DNA of 10,790 nucleotides, taken from assembly GCA_016183145.1 (NCBI GenBank), contig JACPFE010000001.1, forward strand, positions 1-10,790, read 5' to 3'. The position numbers were made by a program, and so were the translations under genes. Shown here piece after piece: positions 1-7,151 of this stretch. Source of the DNA: Deltaproteobacteria bacterium (lineage in GTDB: Bacteria; Desulfobacterota; Binatia; UBA9968). The notes below the pieces were generated by a model. The model was not told the origin of the DNA. It saw only the letters and a list, made by a program, of their open reading frames with translations, and did no database searches. Position 1 is the first letter of the stretch. Each line of letters starts with the position of its first letter.

Positions 1-114
1 GCTTAGCGTCCCTTCGACTTTGCTCAGGGCATGCTTGGAGCCTTGGCGGGATAAATTGTCCTGGAGTCCTTCTGTTTAACATTTCCAAGGTAAGTATCTA
101 ACCGGAGGTTTGCC

Positions 115-789
115 GTGCAACTCATCCACACGATCTACGAACCCGAGGGCGCCAGGCCGCACCCGGCACTCCTTACGCTCCACGGCCGCGGCGCCAACGC
201 GTTCGATCTTCTCAGTCTGGCGCCGCATCTCTGCGGCGGAAAGTTTTTGATGATCTGTCCCCAGGGCCCGTTGGAAACGCCGATCGGTCCGGACGCCGTC
301 GGTTACGCCTGGTATCCTATGAGCATGGGCGGCCCGCTGGACGTGGCGGCGATCCTGTCGTCGCAAAAACTGTTGCTGGCGTTTCTCGATGAGTGCGTTA
401 AGCGTTATCCCATCGACGCAAAAAAACTGGCGGTCCTTGGATTCAGCCAGGGCGGTCTGTTGGCCTATAGTCTCGCCCTGGTCTATCCCGAGCGTTTCGC
501 CGCGCTGGCAGCCCTGAGCAGTTGGCTGCCCAAAGAGCTGGTGCAAGAGCTTTCCGTCGGCGAAGGGGTGCGATCATTACCCACACTGGTGCAGCATGGG
601 ACTCAAGCTCCGATGATCGAAGTGGATCGCGCGCGGGATTCGGTGGAGCGATTGCGGGATTTAAAGGTGCCGCTTACTTATCGGGAATACGATATGGGAC
701 ACGAAATCAGGCCGAGAAGTCTCACCGACCTCTCGGCCTGGTTGGAAAAAAACGTAGGGGCGACCGGCCGGTCGCCCCTCCAAGAATGA
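115..789 (+). CDS. Alpha/beta-hydrolase, phospholipase/carboxylesterase-type serine esterase
   Basis: A 224-aa cytoplasmic protein without a signal peptide, of usual length for the Abhydrolase_2 (phospholipase/carboxylesterase) family, which hydrolyses esters of small or acyl substrates. The GTG start is chosen because GGAGG lies 6 bases upstream and the family N-terminus begins there. Visible motifs: the oxyanion-region segment LHGRGAN (residues 22-28), P..GP and GYAWYPM (63-69), the nucleophile elbow GFSQGG with Ser111, and MGHEI with catalytic His196. The third triad member is odd: the family pattern HGxxDP reads HGTQAP here, placing Ala165 (codon 607-609, GCT) where Asp is expected. One base change from GAT would explain this, so activity is uncertain. 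The C-terminus (after LEKN) is encoded by a palindromic repeat. Monocistronic; formerly convergent with htpX according to the repeat at 703-839. Confidence 0.9.
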   Translation: MQLIHTIYEPEGARPHPALLTLHGRGANAFDLLSLAPHLCGGKFLMICPQGPLETPIGPDAVGYAWYPMSMGGPLDVAAILSSQKLLLAFLDECVKRYPIDAKKLAVLGFSQGGLLAYSLALVYPERFAALAALSSWLPKELVQELSVGEGVRSLPTLVQHGTQAPMIEVDRARDSVERLRDLKVPLTYREYDMGHEIRPRSLTDLSAWLEKNVGATGRSPLQE

Positions 790-839
790 CGGCTGTGTGC
801 GGCTCGATCTAACGCAAGGCCTGATCGCTCACCGCAGAG
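703..839. repeat. Direct repeat copy A (esterase 3' end joined to htpX 3' end)
   Basis: About 137 bp matching 4896-5033. The first ~90 bp are identical except for one extra G in copy B; the last ~45 bp differ at about 9-10 positions. Contents in order: the last esterase codons (EIRPRSLTDLSAWLEKN), an imperfect 12-bp stem (aggccgagaagt / acctctcggcct), seven A residues, a perfect 22-bp palindrome at 757-778 (ggggcgaccg and its reverse complement), then the reverse complement of an htpX tail. Similarity stops abruptly at both ends. Confidence 0.9.
809..838 (-). pseudogene. htpX C-terminal remnant (last nine codons)
   Basis: Read on the minus strand this piece encodes SAVSDQALR followed by TAG. 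It corresponds to SAVSYQALR-stop, the end of the intact HtpX at 5003-5902. Codons further upstream in the same frame no longer resemble HtpX. It is therefore a short orphan tail lying 20 bp beyond the esterase stop, in convergent orientation. It is too short to be called on its own; the call depends on its position inside the duplicated block. Confidence 0.7.
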
Positions 840-1080
840 ACAGATTTCGCTAAAACCGGTATGACCCGCGCGGTCGGAGACCTGGTTACTGGTTCCGGGC
901 CCGTCGTCTGCCCGGGCCTCCGCCTTTATTGGTTTCAATCCGGCTCGAGAGCATTTCCGGCGGTGAGAGGTATGACGATGTCATTCGGGCAGAGGACAGA
1001 CAGGATACCGAGTGGTGGCAGTAACGGAAAAGGGCAAGCTAAGCTTAGGTCTTTCCCGAAAAGTGAATAGAACCGATCGG
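840..1080. other. Intergenic stretch, no gene seen
   Basis: 241 bp between the repeat boundary and the M20-like gene stop. Possible reading frames here have no recognisable product, no ribosome binding site and no resemblance to known families. No clear terminator hairpin was seen after the M20-like gene. Confidence 0.5.
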
Positions 1081-2271
1081 CTACCCGATTATCTGCAGCG
1101 CGGTGGCCGCATAAATCTTCGCTGCATCACGAACCTCTTCTAGCGCGACCGCTTCTTGATCCGTGTGCGCGAAGCGCAGATCGCCAGGACCGAACATGAT
1201 CGTCTCGATGCCGTTGCGATTGAGAAAGCCGGCGTCCAAAGCGGCGGGCGAATAGAAGAATTCGGCATCTCTGTTGGTCAGCTCGCGGCTGGCGGCGGCA
1301 GCCGTCACCGCCAACGCGGAGCCTTTTGCAACCTCCGACGGATACATGACAGCGCCACGGGTCGCCTCTACAGTAAACCCGGCTACTTCTTTGAGAGCAT
1401 CTTGGATATCACGAAAGGCCGCATCGGGGTCTTCGCCGGGCAACAGCCTTCGATCCAGCACCACATGACAAAAATCCGGAATCGTATGGCTTATGTCCGG
1501 TCCGCTTCTCACTTGTGTGACCGTAAGGGTCGCGTTACCGAGACCATGACGGCCGGTCCCGAGCGGCACTCGATCCAAACGTTCCATCACGCGGCGAAAA
1601 CCATCCACCGCATTGACCCCTTTCCAGGGCATGCTGCTGTGAGCGGATTTGCCGCGCACGGCGATCTCGATGTCGATCCTGCCTTTGTTGCCGAGGCAGA
1701 TCTGGTTGCTGGTCCCCAGGCCAATGATCGCTGAGCGCGCGCTGATCTCGTCGTTTTCCAACATAAATTTTGCGGCATCATGCCGGCCGGTTTCTCCTGC
1801 CAAACTCACCGCCAAAATCAACGGCGCCCGCAAGGCTAACTGCGCGCGCGCGACAATCCCGGCGGCGTAAATCATCGCGGCTAACGCGCCCTTTTGCTCG
1901 CACGCGCCTCGACCCAGCGCGCACTGACCCGCGACCCCGAATGCCCTACCGTCCACCCGTGCGCCGGAGAACGGTTCTTTCATCGATGCTGCCGGAAATG
2001 TCATGGCGTAACCCATGAGCAGAAATCCACCGGTACTGGCGTCACCGAGCCGCCAGATTAAATTGCCCATGGCATCGATCGCGCCGGAGCTTCCCGTCAA
2101 CTCCGCCAAACGCGGCGCGACGAGCTCGACGATAAATTTTTTGACCTGAGGATCCGACTCAAGCCGGTCGGTTTGGGGCGAAGGATAACGCAGTAGCTCC
2201 AAAAGCAGCTGATCGATCTCTTTCTCACGCGCGCATCGATCAACGATAGTGAAAGCCTCTCGGGGAGTCAT
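1081..2271 (-). CDS. M20-family (ArgE/DapE/YgeY-like) peptidase/deacylase homologue with replaced metal ligands
   Basis: A 396-aa cytoplasmic protein with M20 metallohydrolase architecture: N-terminal catalytic half, inserted dimerisation domain (about 190-300) and C-terminal catalytic end. Family landmarks are EPFSGARVDG (99-108), GRGACEQKGALAA (120-132), GKSAHSSMPWKGVNA (207-221) and FGPGDLRFAHTDQE (360-373). By eye, the usual GHxDTxP motif reads GYAMTFP (87-93), so the metal His becomes Tyr88 and the neighbouring Asp becomes Met90. The bridging Asp is Glu125; the general-base Glu of the EE pair is Gly159 while Glu160 remains; the GEPT ligand Glu appears as Leu185. His211 and His369 are kept. 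A conventional two-zinc centre looks unlikely, so function may be altered. Last gene of the operon; it starts 12 bp after the dehydrogenase stop, with only a weak ribosome binding site. Substrate unknown. Confidence 0.85.
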   Translation of the reverse strand: MTPREAFTIVDRCAREKEIDQLLLELLRYPSPQTDRLESDPQVKKFIVELVAPRLAELTGSSGAIDAMGNLIWRLGDASTGGFLLMGYAMTFPAASMKEPFSGARVDGRAFGVAGQCALGRGACEQKGALAAMIYAAGIVARAQLALRAPLILAVSLAGETGRHDAAKFMLENDEISARSAIIGLGTSNQICLGNKGRIDIEIAVRGKSAHSSMPWKGVNAVDGFRRVMERLDRVPLGTGRHGLGNATLTVTQVRSGPDISHTIPDFCHVVLDRRLLPGEDPDAAFRDIQDALKEVAGFTVEATRGAVMYPSEVAKGSALAVTAAAASRELTNRDAEFFYSPAALDAGFLNRNGIETIMFGPGDLRFAHTDQEAVALEEVRDAAKIYAATALQIIG

Positions 2272-2283
2272 GATCGCCAGCCA

Positions 2284-3456
2284 TCACCAAGCTTGCTCCA
2301 GCACTTCAAGGACCTGCTCCGCGGCGCGAACGGGCTTGGGATTGGTGTGAATGCTGTAATCACCCAAGGCGTCGATAGCGAGCTGTTTTAGACCATCGCG
2401 CGGAACACCCAAGTCGCGCAGCTTAAGCGGCAGCCCCATGCGCCGATTCATGCCGAAAACATGTTCAGGAACCGCTGCGGCCCGATCATTTTCATTGGCG
2501 GCTTTAATGCCGATCTCTTGCGCCATCCGCGCATGCGCTTGAATCGTCGCGTCGAGATTCCAGCGCATTGCGTACGGGAGCATTAGCGCATGGATCTCAG
2601 CGTGCGGCGCTTTGTAGCGGCCGCCGATCACGTGGACGATCGCGTGATGAATGCCGGTCCATGCGCTATAGACCCCCATGCCGGAGAGACACGCCGCCAC
2701 TTGAACGCAGCTTAGGGCTTCGAGATCATGTGAATTTTCCACCGCTCGCGGCAAGTAGCGCGCAATCAGCCCGATAGCCCTAAGACAGTAGGCTTCGGTG
2801 AGCGGCTGCGTTTCGGTGGAGTAGACTGCTTCGACGCAGTGCGCCAGCGCATTCATGCCGGAGGCCGCGAGCAATCTTGCCGGCGCTGTTGCCGCCGCCT
2901 CGGAGTCGAGGAGAACCGTGCGCGGAGCGAGCTTGGGATCGGCGACGATATACTTCTTTCCGCCTTCGCTGATTCCCGCGGAATAGCTGTACTCCCCGCC
3001 CGAGAAAGTCGTCGGGATCGCGATATGCGGCATTTTCGGCGCGGGCATTGGCGGAACTTCTTTCTTGTTCGGCGGGGTGAACCGAACGCCGAAGCGCGGC
3101 AACGAGCCGCCTTCAGCGAGCAAAGCCGCAACGCCCTTTGCGGTATCGATGGCGCTTCCGCCGCCCGCGCTCACCAGCACGTCAATTTCTGCGTCACGGG
3201 CGCTCTTGACCGCTTGCGCAATCGAGTCCGTCGGCGAATGCGGCTTAACCGCGTCGAAAACCGCCACGCACTTCGCTCCGAGCCCCGCCTTGATGCGGTC
3301 CAGCAAGAACGTTTTGGCAACCGACGGCGAGATCACAACCAATGCGCGTGTTCCGCCAACCCTCTCGACTTCTCCGGCCAGTTTGGCGATCGACCCGCGG
3401 CCCGAAACGATGCGCTCAACTCTCGGATTGTCAAAAACAAATGTGCAATCCGCCAT
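2284..3456 (-). CDS. Iron-containing alcohol dehydrogenase family, maleylacetate-reductase-like
   Basis: A 390-aa cytoplasmic NAD(P)H-dependent dehydrogenase of normal family length. The N-terminal dinucleotide-binding part has SAGGGSAIDTAKG (96-108), followed by IPTTFSGGEYS (147-157). The helical C-terminal part has GMNALAHCVEA (200-210) and GIHHAIVHVIGGRYKAPHAEIHALMLPY (268-295). In true iron ADHs the first metal ligand in this region is Asp; here it is Asn202, as in maleylacetate reductases, which work without iron. His206, His271 and His285 match the remaining ligand positions. Maleylacetate reductase converts maleylacetate to 3-oxoadipate in chloroaromatic, resorcinol and hydroxyquinol breakdown; the exact substrate here cannot be read from sequence. 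A GGAGAG lies 9 bases upstream of the ATG. Second gene of the operon, 89 bp after the receptor gene. Confidence 0.9.
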   Translation of the reverse strand: MADCTFVFDNPRVERIVSGRGSIAKLAGEVERVGGTRALVVISPSVAKTFLLDRIKAGLGAKCVAVFDAVKPHSPTDSIAQAVKSARDAEIDVLVSAGGGSAIDTAKGVAALLAEGGSLPRFGVRFTPPNKKEVPPMPAPKMPHIAIPTTFSGGEYSYSAGISEGGKKYIVADPKLAPRTVLLDSEAAATAPARLLAASGMNALAHCVEAVYSTETQPLTEAYCLRAIGLIARYLPRAVENSHDLEALSCVQVAACLSGMGVYSAWTGIHHAIVHVIGGRYKAPHAEIHALMLPYAMRWNLDATIQAHARMAQEIGIKAANENDRAAAVPEHVFGMNRRMGLPLKLRDLGVPRDGLKQLAIDALGDYSIHTNPKPVRAAEQVLEVLEQAW

Positions 3457-3545
3457 CTTGCCTTACTCTCCGTCGTAGGTCGCGATCGAGAGCCCAAATC
3501 TCCCCGGCTCGGACAGTCCTCAAATCGATCTGCACGAACTTCAAC

Positions 3546-4598
3546 TCACTTTAAAATCTCCTTCAGTTGGGTAACCAGAGAGGGCTCGAGACGGAGAAGC
3601 TCTTTGATGTTTCGCTCCAGCTCCTCGCCCGAGCCCGGATTGATTTCCAGATTGGCCTTCGCGGCCTCGCTGAGAAGTTCCGGGTCCCTGACCGCCTGCA
3701 TAAACGCTTTGCGCAGGATCTCCACACGCTCTTTGGGCGTGCCGGGAGGCAGGACATAGGGACGCACCGCAGCGCCGTGAGCTTGCTCCACCGCTTGAAT
3801 GAGTTTTCGCGCCTCGGCTGTCTTAGCCAGATTTATGGCCAAAGGCACCTTCGGAAGGTCCGGGTGGGGTTTCGCACTAACCTGAACCACAATGATCACA
3901 TCCCCCGTCTCAAGTTCCTTTCTCCAGGTTGACCTATAGGATTGCCACGAATTACTTAGGCCGCTAACCTCGCCACTGTTGAATGCCAAGCGAATTGGGG
4001 CGGTCCCCTTGTATCCGGATACAACTTGGATCGGCAGGCCAAGAGCCCCCTCGACGACCTTGGAAATATCATAGGTTCCATCACCGGAGGTTATGGCGCC
4101 AAATTTGATCACGGTCTTGGATGCCAGCCATTGATCTATGCTGGAAATGCCTGTCGTCTTGGCCACGCCTAACACAAAATTGTCCTGAGCAGGCACCCCG
4201 ATGTATTCAAACTTGAGCGCATCGAATTCAATGCCGGGCTTGCCGAGGAGTTGTTGCAGGAATTGTCCGCCGACGAAATGGCCGATCGTAAGACCGTCGG
4301 GCTTGACTACTTTGAAGAGATGGTTCGCCGAGACCAGCCCCCCCGCCCCGGGCATGTTGTCGACGATGATGGTAGGGTTGCCGGGAATATACTTCCCGAA
4401 ATGGCGAGCGATAAGCCGAGTGTAGGTATCGTACCCACCTCCTGGTGAAGTCCCAACAATAATTCGGATCGCTTTCCCTTCGTAAAAAGGCGCAGCGCTA
4501 TAGGCGAGCTGCCCGCTCGCCGCTAGCATAACCGTAAAAAAAACCAAAGCCGTCACCGGCAACTTCATTGGAAAAACTCTTAATAAGCTAGTAGGCAT
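3546..4598 (-). CDS. Tripartite tricarboxylate transporter (TctC/Bug) family solute receptor, exported
   Basis: A 350-aa periplasmic binding protein with a Sec signal peptide: Lys12, hydrophobic core about 13-31, likely cleavage after an Ala near 35. Family motifs: IRIIVGTSPGGGYDTYTR (44-61), with the ligand-loop PGGGYD, then VDNMPGAGGLVSANHLF (79-95), and a C-terminal PPGTPKERVEILRKAF. The first ATG is preferred because AAGGAG lies 9 bases upstream; the second Met (residue 11, ATG at 4568) lacks a site. The family binds carboxylates such as citrate, dicarboxylates or aromatic acids for TctAB permeases. No TctA or TctB genes are present, so it is an orphan receptor that either borrows a permease or serves in sensing. 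First gene of an operon with a dehydrogenase and a deacylase homologue, suggesting uptake and breakdown of one organic acid. Confidence 0.95.
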   Translation of the reverse strand: MPTSLLRVFPMKLPVTALVFFTVMLAASGQLAYSAAPFYEGKAIRIIVGTSPGGGYDTYTRLIARHFGKYIPGNPTIIVDNMPGAGGLVSANHLFKVVKPDGLTIGHFVGGQFLQQLLGKPGIEFDALKFEYIGVPAQDNFVLGVAKTTGISSIDQWLASKTVIKFGAITSGDGTYDISKVVEGALGLPIQVVSGYKGTAPIRLAFNSGEVSGLSNSWQSYRSTWRKELETGDVIIVVQVSAKPHPDLPKVPLAINLAKTAEARKLIQAVEQAHGAAVRPYVLPPGTPKERVEILRKAFMQAVRDPELLSEAAKANLEINPGSGEELERNIKELLRLEPSLVTQLKEILK

Positions 4599-4895
4599 TT
4601 TCGTTTGCTCCTTTCACAAAGTTTTTCATGTTCCCTCGCTCCGTCGATCTCTTCTACAGCCAGCTACGTTAAACGCCTCCTTACCCCACTCAGTGGCAAA
4701 TGTCCATCCTGTCCTGGTACTCGCGCTGGAGTTGGCATAAGAGCAGATCATACCGCCCAAACTTCTTAATGCGGTTGCGATTCAATTGAACGGATGCTTC
4801 TAACCAATCTCACGGCAGATTGCGTTCTAAAGGATACAAGTCACCTTAAGGATAAACGTAAAGCTCAGCCGGCGCTATAGCGATCGGTTGGAAAT
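4599..4895. other. Region upstream of the receptor operon, no gene
   Basis: 297 bp without a credible coding frame. It must hold the promoter of the minus-strand operon, but I found no convincing -35/-10 pair or operator. AT content is higher than in the neighbouring genes. Its right edge is the sharp boundary of repeat copy B. Confidence 0.5.
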
Positions 4896-5033
4896 GAAAT
4901 CAGGCCGAGAAGTCTCACCGACCTCTCGGCCTGGTTGGAAAAAAACGTAGGGGGCGACCGGCCGGTCGCCCCTCCAAGAATGACGGCTGCGTACGGCGCG
5001 ACTTAACGCAAAGCCTGGTAGCTCACCGCGGAG
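4896..5033. repeat. Direct repeat copy B (esterase tail fragment joined to htpX 3' end)
   Basis: Second copy of 703-839, here overlapping the true 3' end of htpX. The left part reads, on the plus strand, EIRPRSLTDLSAWLEKN, the C-terminal end of the esterase with no gene in front of it. One extra G before the 22-bp palindrome (4951-4972) shifts the frame after this point relative to copy A. The pair of copies brackets the three-gene operon. Confidence 0.9.
4939..4972 (-). terminator. Candidate intrinsic terminator of htpX
   Basis: On the minus strand, a perfect 22-bp GC palindrome (4951-4972) is followed after about five bases by seven T residues (complement of the A-run at 4939-4945), roughly 30 bp past the htpX stop. 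The gap between stem and T-run is longer than usual and the palindrome has no real loop, so it may instead be a REP-type element. Confidence 0.45.
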
Positions 5034-5902
5034 CCCAGGCGCCCTTGCGCCATCGCTTCCAGGCGGGCGATGCGCTCTTCCATCGGCGGATGGGTGCTGA
5101 ACAGATTGGCGATCCCGCCGGCGCTCAGCGGATTGACGATGAACATATGCGCCGTCGCGTTGGCGGTGGCGTCGCTTACCTGGAGCGGAATATTCTGCGC
5201 CCCCATGTGGAGCTTGCGCAGCGCGCTCGCCAAGGCGAGCGGGTCGCCGCAGATTTTCGCCCCGCCGGCATCGGCGCCGTATTCGCGCGAGCGCGATACC
5301 GCCATCTGAATCAGCATCGCCGCCAGCGGCGCGACGATCATCATGAAGATCAAACCAAAAATATTCCCGCCGCCGCCCTCTTCGTCGCGGTCGCGCCCGC
5401 CGCCGAACATCGCCGCCCACTGCGCCATATGCGCCAGGTAACTGATGGCGCCGGCCAAAGTGGCCGCGATGGTGCCGATCAGAATGTCCCGATTCATGAC
5501 ATGGGCAAGCTCGTGGCCGAGCACACCGGCCAATTCCCGCTTGTTAAGAATACGCCGAATGCCGTGGGTAACCGCCACGGCGGCGTGCTGCGGGTTGCGT
5601 CCGGTGGCAAAAGCGTTGGTGGTCTCTTCCGGTATCACGTAGACTTTGGGCATCGGCAAACCCGCCCGGGTCGCTAACTCCTGCACCAAGCCGTGTAGCT
5701 CCGGGTCGTCGTTGGGCGAGACTTCCTGGGCCCCGTACATTTTGAGAACGATCTTGTCGCTGAACCAGTAGCTGAAGAAGTTCATGCCGCCGGCGAGAAT
5801 CAGCGCCATCACCGCGCCCTGCCGCCCGCCGAACATGTCGCCCAGCCAGACCAGCAGCGCCGTCAAGAGTGCGAGGAGAATCGTGGTTCTAAAACCGTTC
5901 AT
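5003..5902 (-). CDS. htpX: Membrane zinc metalloprotease HtpX (M48B)
   Basis: A 299-aa integral membrane protease of usual family length, which cleaves damaged or misfolded inner-membrane proteins in envelope quality control. Two N-terminal membrane segments lie at about 7-25 and 30-47. The catalytic zinc motif is GHELAH (129-134: His130, Glu131, His134), with third ligand Glu207 in SREYGAD. Two further hydrophobic stretches are at about 140-166 and 181-202. GRNPQHAAVAVTHG (101-114) and STHPP near the C-terminus are family signatures. The ATG at 5902 is preferred over one six bases upstream: GGAGGA sits seven bases before 5902 but only one base before 5908. The gene is divergent from the luciferase-like oxidoreductase, with palindromic repeats in the 229-bp gap. 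Its last codons lie in repeat copy B. Confidence 0.97.
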   Translation of the reverse strand: MNGFRTTILLALLTALLVWLGDMFGGRQGAVMALILAGGMNFFSYWFSDKIVLKMYGAQEVSPNDDPELHGLVQELATRAGLPMPKVYVIPEETTNAFATGRNPQHAAVAVTHGIRRILNKRELAGVLGHELAHVMNRDILIGTIAATLAGAISYLAHMAQWAAMFGGGRDRDEEGGGGNIFGLIFMMIVAPLAAMLIQMAVSRSREYGADAGGAKICGDPLALASALRKLHMGAQNIPLQVSDATANATAHMFIVNPLSAGGIANLFSTHPPMEERIARLEAMAQGRLGSAVSYQALR

Positions 5903-6055
5903 ATCCATGTCCTCCGTTTGATATATCTTCTCAAATGCCTTACGTAAGTCAATATCGATTCGGATGGCGCAAATTTGCGCACGCTCTTCACGAAATGCAA
6001 GGGCCAAGGTAGAGAGCCGAAAACACAAGGCGGCAAATCCGCAACCAAAGGAACC

Positions 6056-6099
6056 AAAGGGGGACTGTCCCCTTTCCGGAAGGGGGACTGTCCCCCTTC
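6056..6099. repeat. Tandem pair of REP-like palindromes
   Basis: Two adjacent units with core ggggactgtcccc: unit 1 at 6056-6075 (arms aaaggggac and gtcccc..., one extra G on the left) and unit 2 at 6080-6098, a perfect 9-bp stem (aagggggac / gtccccctt) around a single T. They are joined by ttccggaa, itself palindromic, so the two could also fold as one cruciform. They lie between the divergent htpX and luciferase-like genes, where they may affect both transcripts. Elements of this type are commonly mobilised by RAYT transposases; a RAYT remnant lies at 10148-10307. Confidence 0.75.
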
Positions 6100-6131
6100 T
6101 TAGGCAACCCCAGTAAGGCAATGGAGTAAAA

Positions 6132-7040
6132 ATGCGCGTCGGCGCGATCTTTCCGCAAACGGAAATCGGTTCGGACCCCGCGGTGATACGGGATTACGCC
6201 CAGGCCGCCGAAGCTCTGGGATATACTCATATTTTGGCCTACGACCATGTCTTGGGTGCCAACCCGGCGAGCCGCCCAGGGTGGCGCCCGCCGTTCACGC
6301 ATTTAGACATGGTTCACGAGCCTTTTGTTCTGTTCAGTTTTCTGGCCGGCCTTACGCGCAAGATCGAGTTAGTCCCAGGCGTGATTATTCTGCCGCAAAG
6401 GCAAACGGCCCTGGTCGCCAAGCAAGCGGCGGCGCTGGACGTGCTGAGCGGCGGGCGCACGCGCCTGGGCGTCGGCATCGGCTGGAACCCCGTGGAGTAT
6501 GAAGCGCTGGGCGAAGATTTCAAAAACCGCGGGCGGCGCTCCGAAGAGCAGATCGAAGTCATGCGTAAGCTCTGGACGCAGGAGCTGGTGACCTTTGAGG
6601 GCAAGTGGCACAAAATCACCGACGCCGGATTGAATCCGTTGCCGATTCAACGGCCGATTCCCCTTTGGTTCGGCGGCGGCGCCGACGCCGTGCTCCAACG
6701 CGTCGGCCGGCTCGGCGACGGCTGGTTTCCGCTGATAGGAGCCAACGAGAAGTGTAGGGCCATGATCGATGCGATCCACGCCCACGCGCGCGCGGCGGGC
6801 CGCGACCCCAAAACCATCGGCATCGAAGGGAGGGTCGCGCTCGGCCAAGGTTCGCCTGAGACCTGGATCAATGAGATTCAAGCGTGGAAGAATCTCGGCG
6901 CGACACACTTGACGTTTAACACGATGAAAGCGGGACTCGCCAATCCGTCCGCGCATATCGAAGCGATCCGGCGCTTCAAAGAAGCGACCGCCGAACGGTG
7001 GTCGTCACCTCAGAGAGAACCCCTGGACCTGCGAACCTGA
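6132..7040 (+). CDS. Luciferase-like (LLM) class oxidoreductase, probably F420-dependent
   Basis: A 302-aa cytoplasmic TIM-barrel oxidoreductase using a flavin or F420. Landmarks: MRVGAIFPQTEIG at the N-terminus, a segment around residues 31-40 (YTHILAYDHV), GVIILPQRQTALVAKQAAALDVLSGGR (83-109), GVGIGWNPVEYEALG (113-127) and PLWFGGGADAVLQRVGRLGDGWFP (177-200). The pattern fits the probable-F420-dependent subgroup; cofactor and substrate are inferred from family resemblance only. GGAG lies a few bases before the ATG at 6132. The gene stands alone, divergent from htpX. Its codons 178 onward are duplicated at 9801-10141 with about 92% nucleotide identity and no gaps. Confidence 0.93.
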   Translation: MRVGAIFPQTEIGSDPAVIRDYAQAAEALGYTHILAYDHVLGANPASRPGWRPPFTHLDMVHEPFVLFSFLAGLTRKIELVPGVIILPQRQTALVAKQAAALDVLSGGRTRLGVGIGWNPVEYEALGEDFKNRGRRSEEQIEVMRKLWTQELVTFEGKWHKITDAGLNPLPIQRPIPLWFGGGADAVLQRVGRLGDGWFPLIGANEKCRAMIDAIHAHARAAGRDPKTIGIEGRVALGQGSPETWINEIQAWKNLGATHLTFNTMKAGLANPSAHIEAIRRFKEATAERWSSPQREPLDLRT

Positions 7041-7113
7041 GTTCTCCGCCTGTCAGCGGTGCGTATCGAAGCCTGGAGACCATATTCCAACCCCGCACGA
7101 CCTCTGTGTGTAG

Positions 7114-7147
7114 TTACGCAACTTAGGCAAGTCAGGCGCCGGCTCTT
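7114..7147. repeat. Dispersed repeat, copy 1 of 3
   Basis: Begins ttacgcaacttaggcaagtc and continues aggcgccggctctt. The first 24 bases are identical in all three copies (7114, 7917, 8674); copies 1 and 3 remain alike for 34 bases with one difference. It lies just beyond the 3' end of the DUF5615 gene. Confidence 0.9.
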
Positions 7148-7151
7148 AGAT

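Noticed and set aside
11..31. Inverted-repeat-looking sequence cccttcgac...ctcaggg near the left edge
   Set aside because: Only five complementary bases at each side; resembles common intergenic filler but only one copy is seen here, so not called.
861..1070. Open frame after the first repeat copy
   Set aside because: No ribosome binding site, no familiar motif, low-complexity composition; treated as intergenic.
2839..3759. Long plus-strand open frame opposite the dehydrogenase and receptor genes
   Set aside because: Arg-rich antisense shadow of two well-supported genes in GC-rich DNA.
5903..6121. Extension of the htpX reading frame upstream of 5902
   Set aside because: The extra residues run through the tandem palindromes at 6056-6099 and lack family similarity; GGAGGA points to the ATG at 5902.
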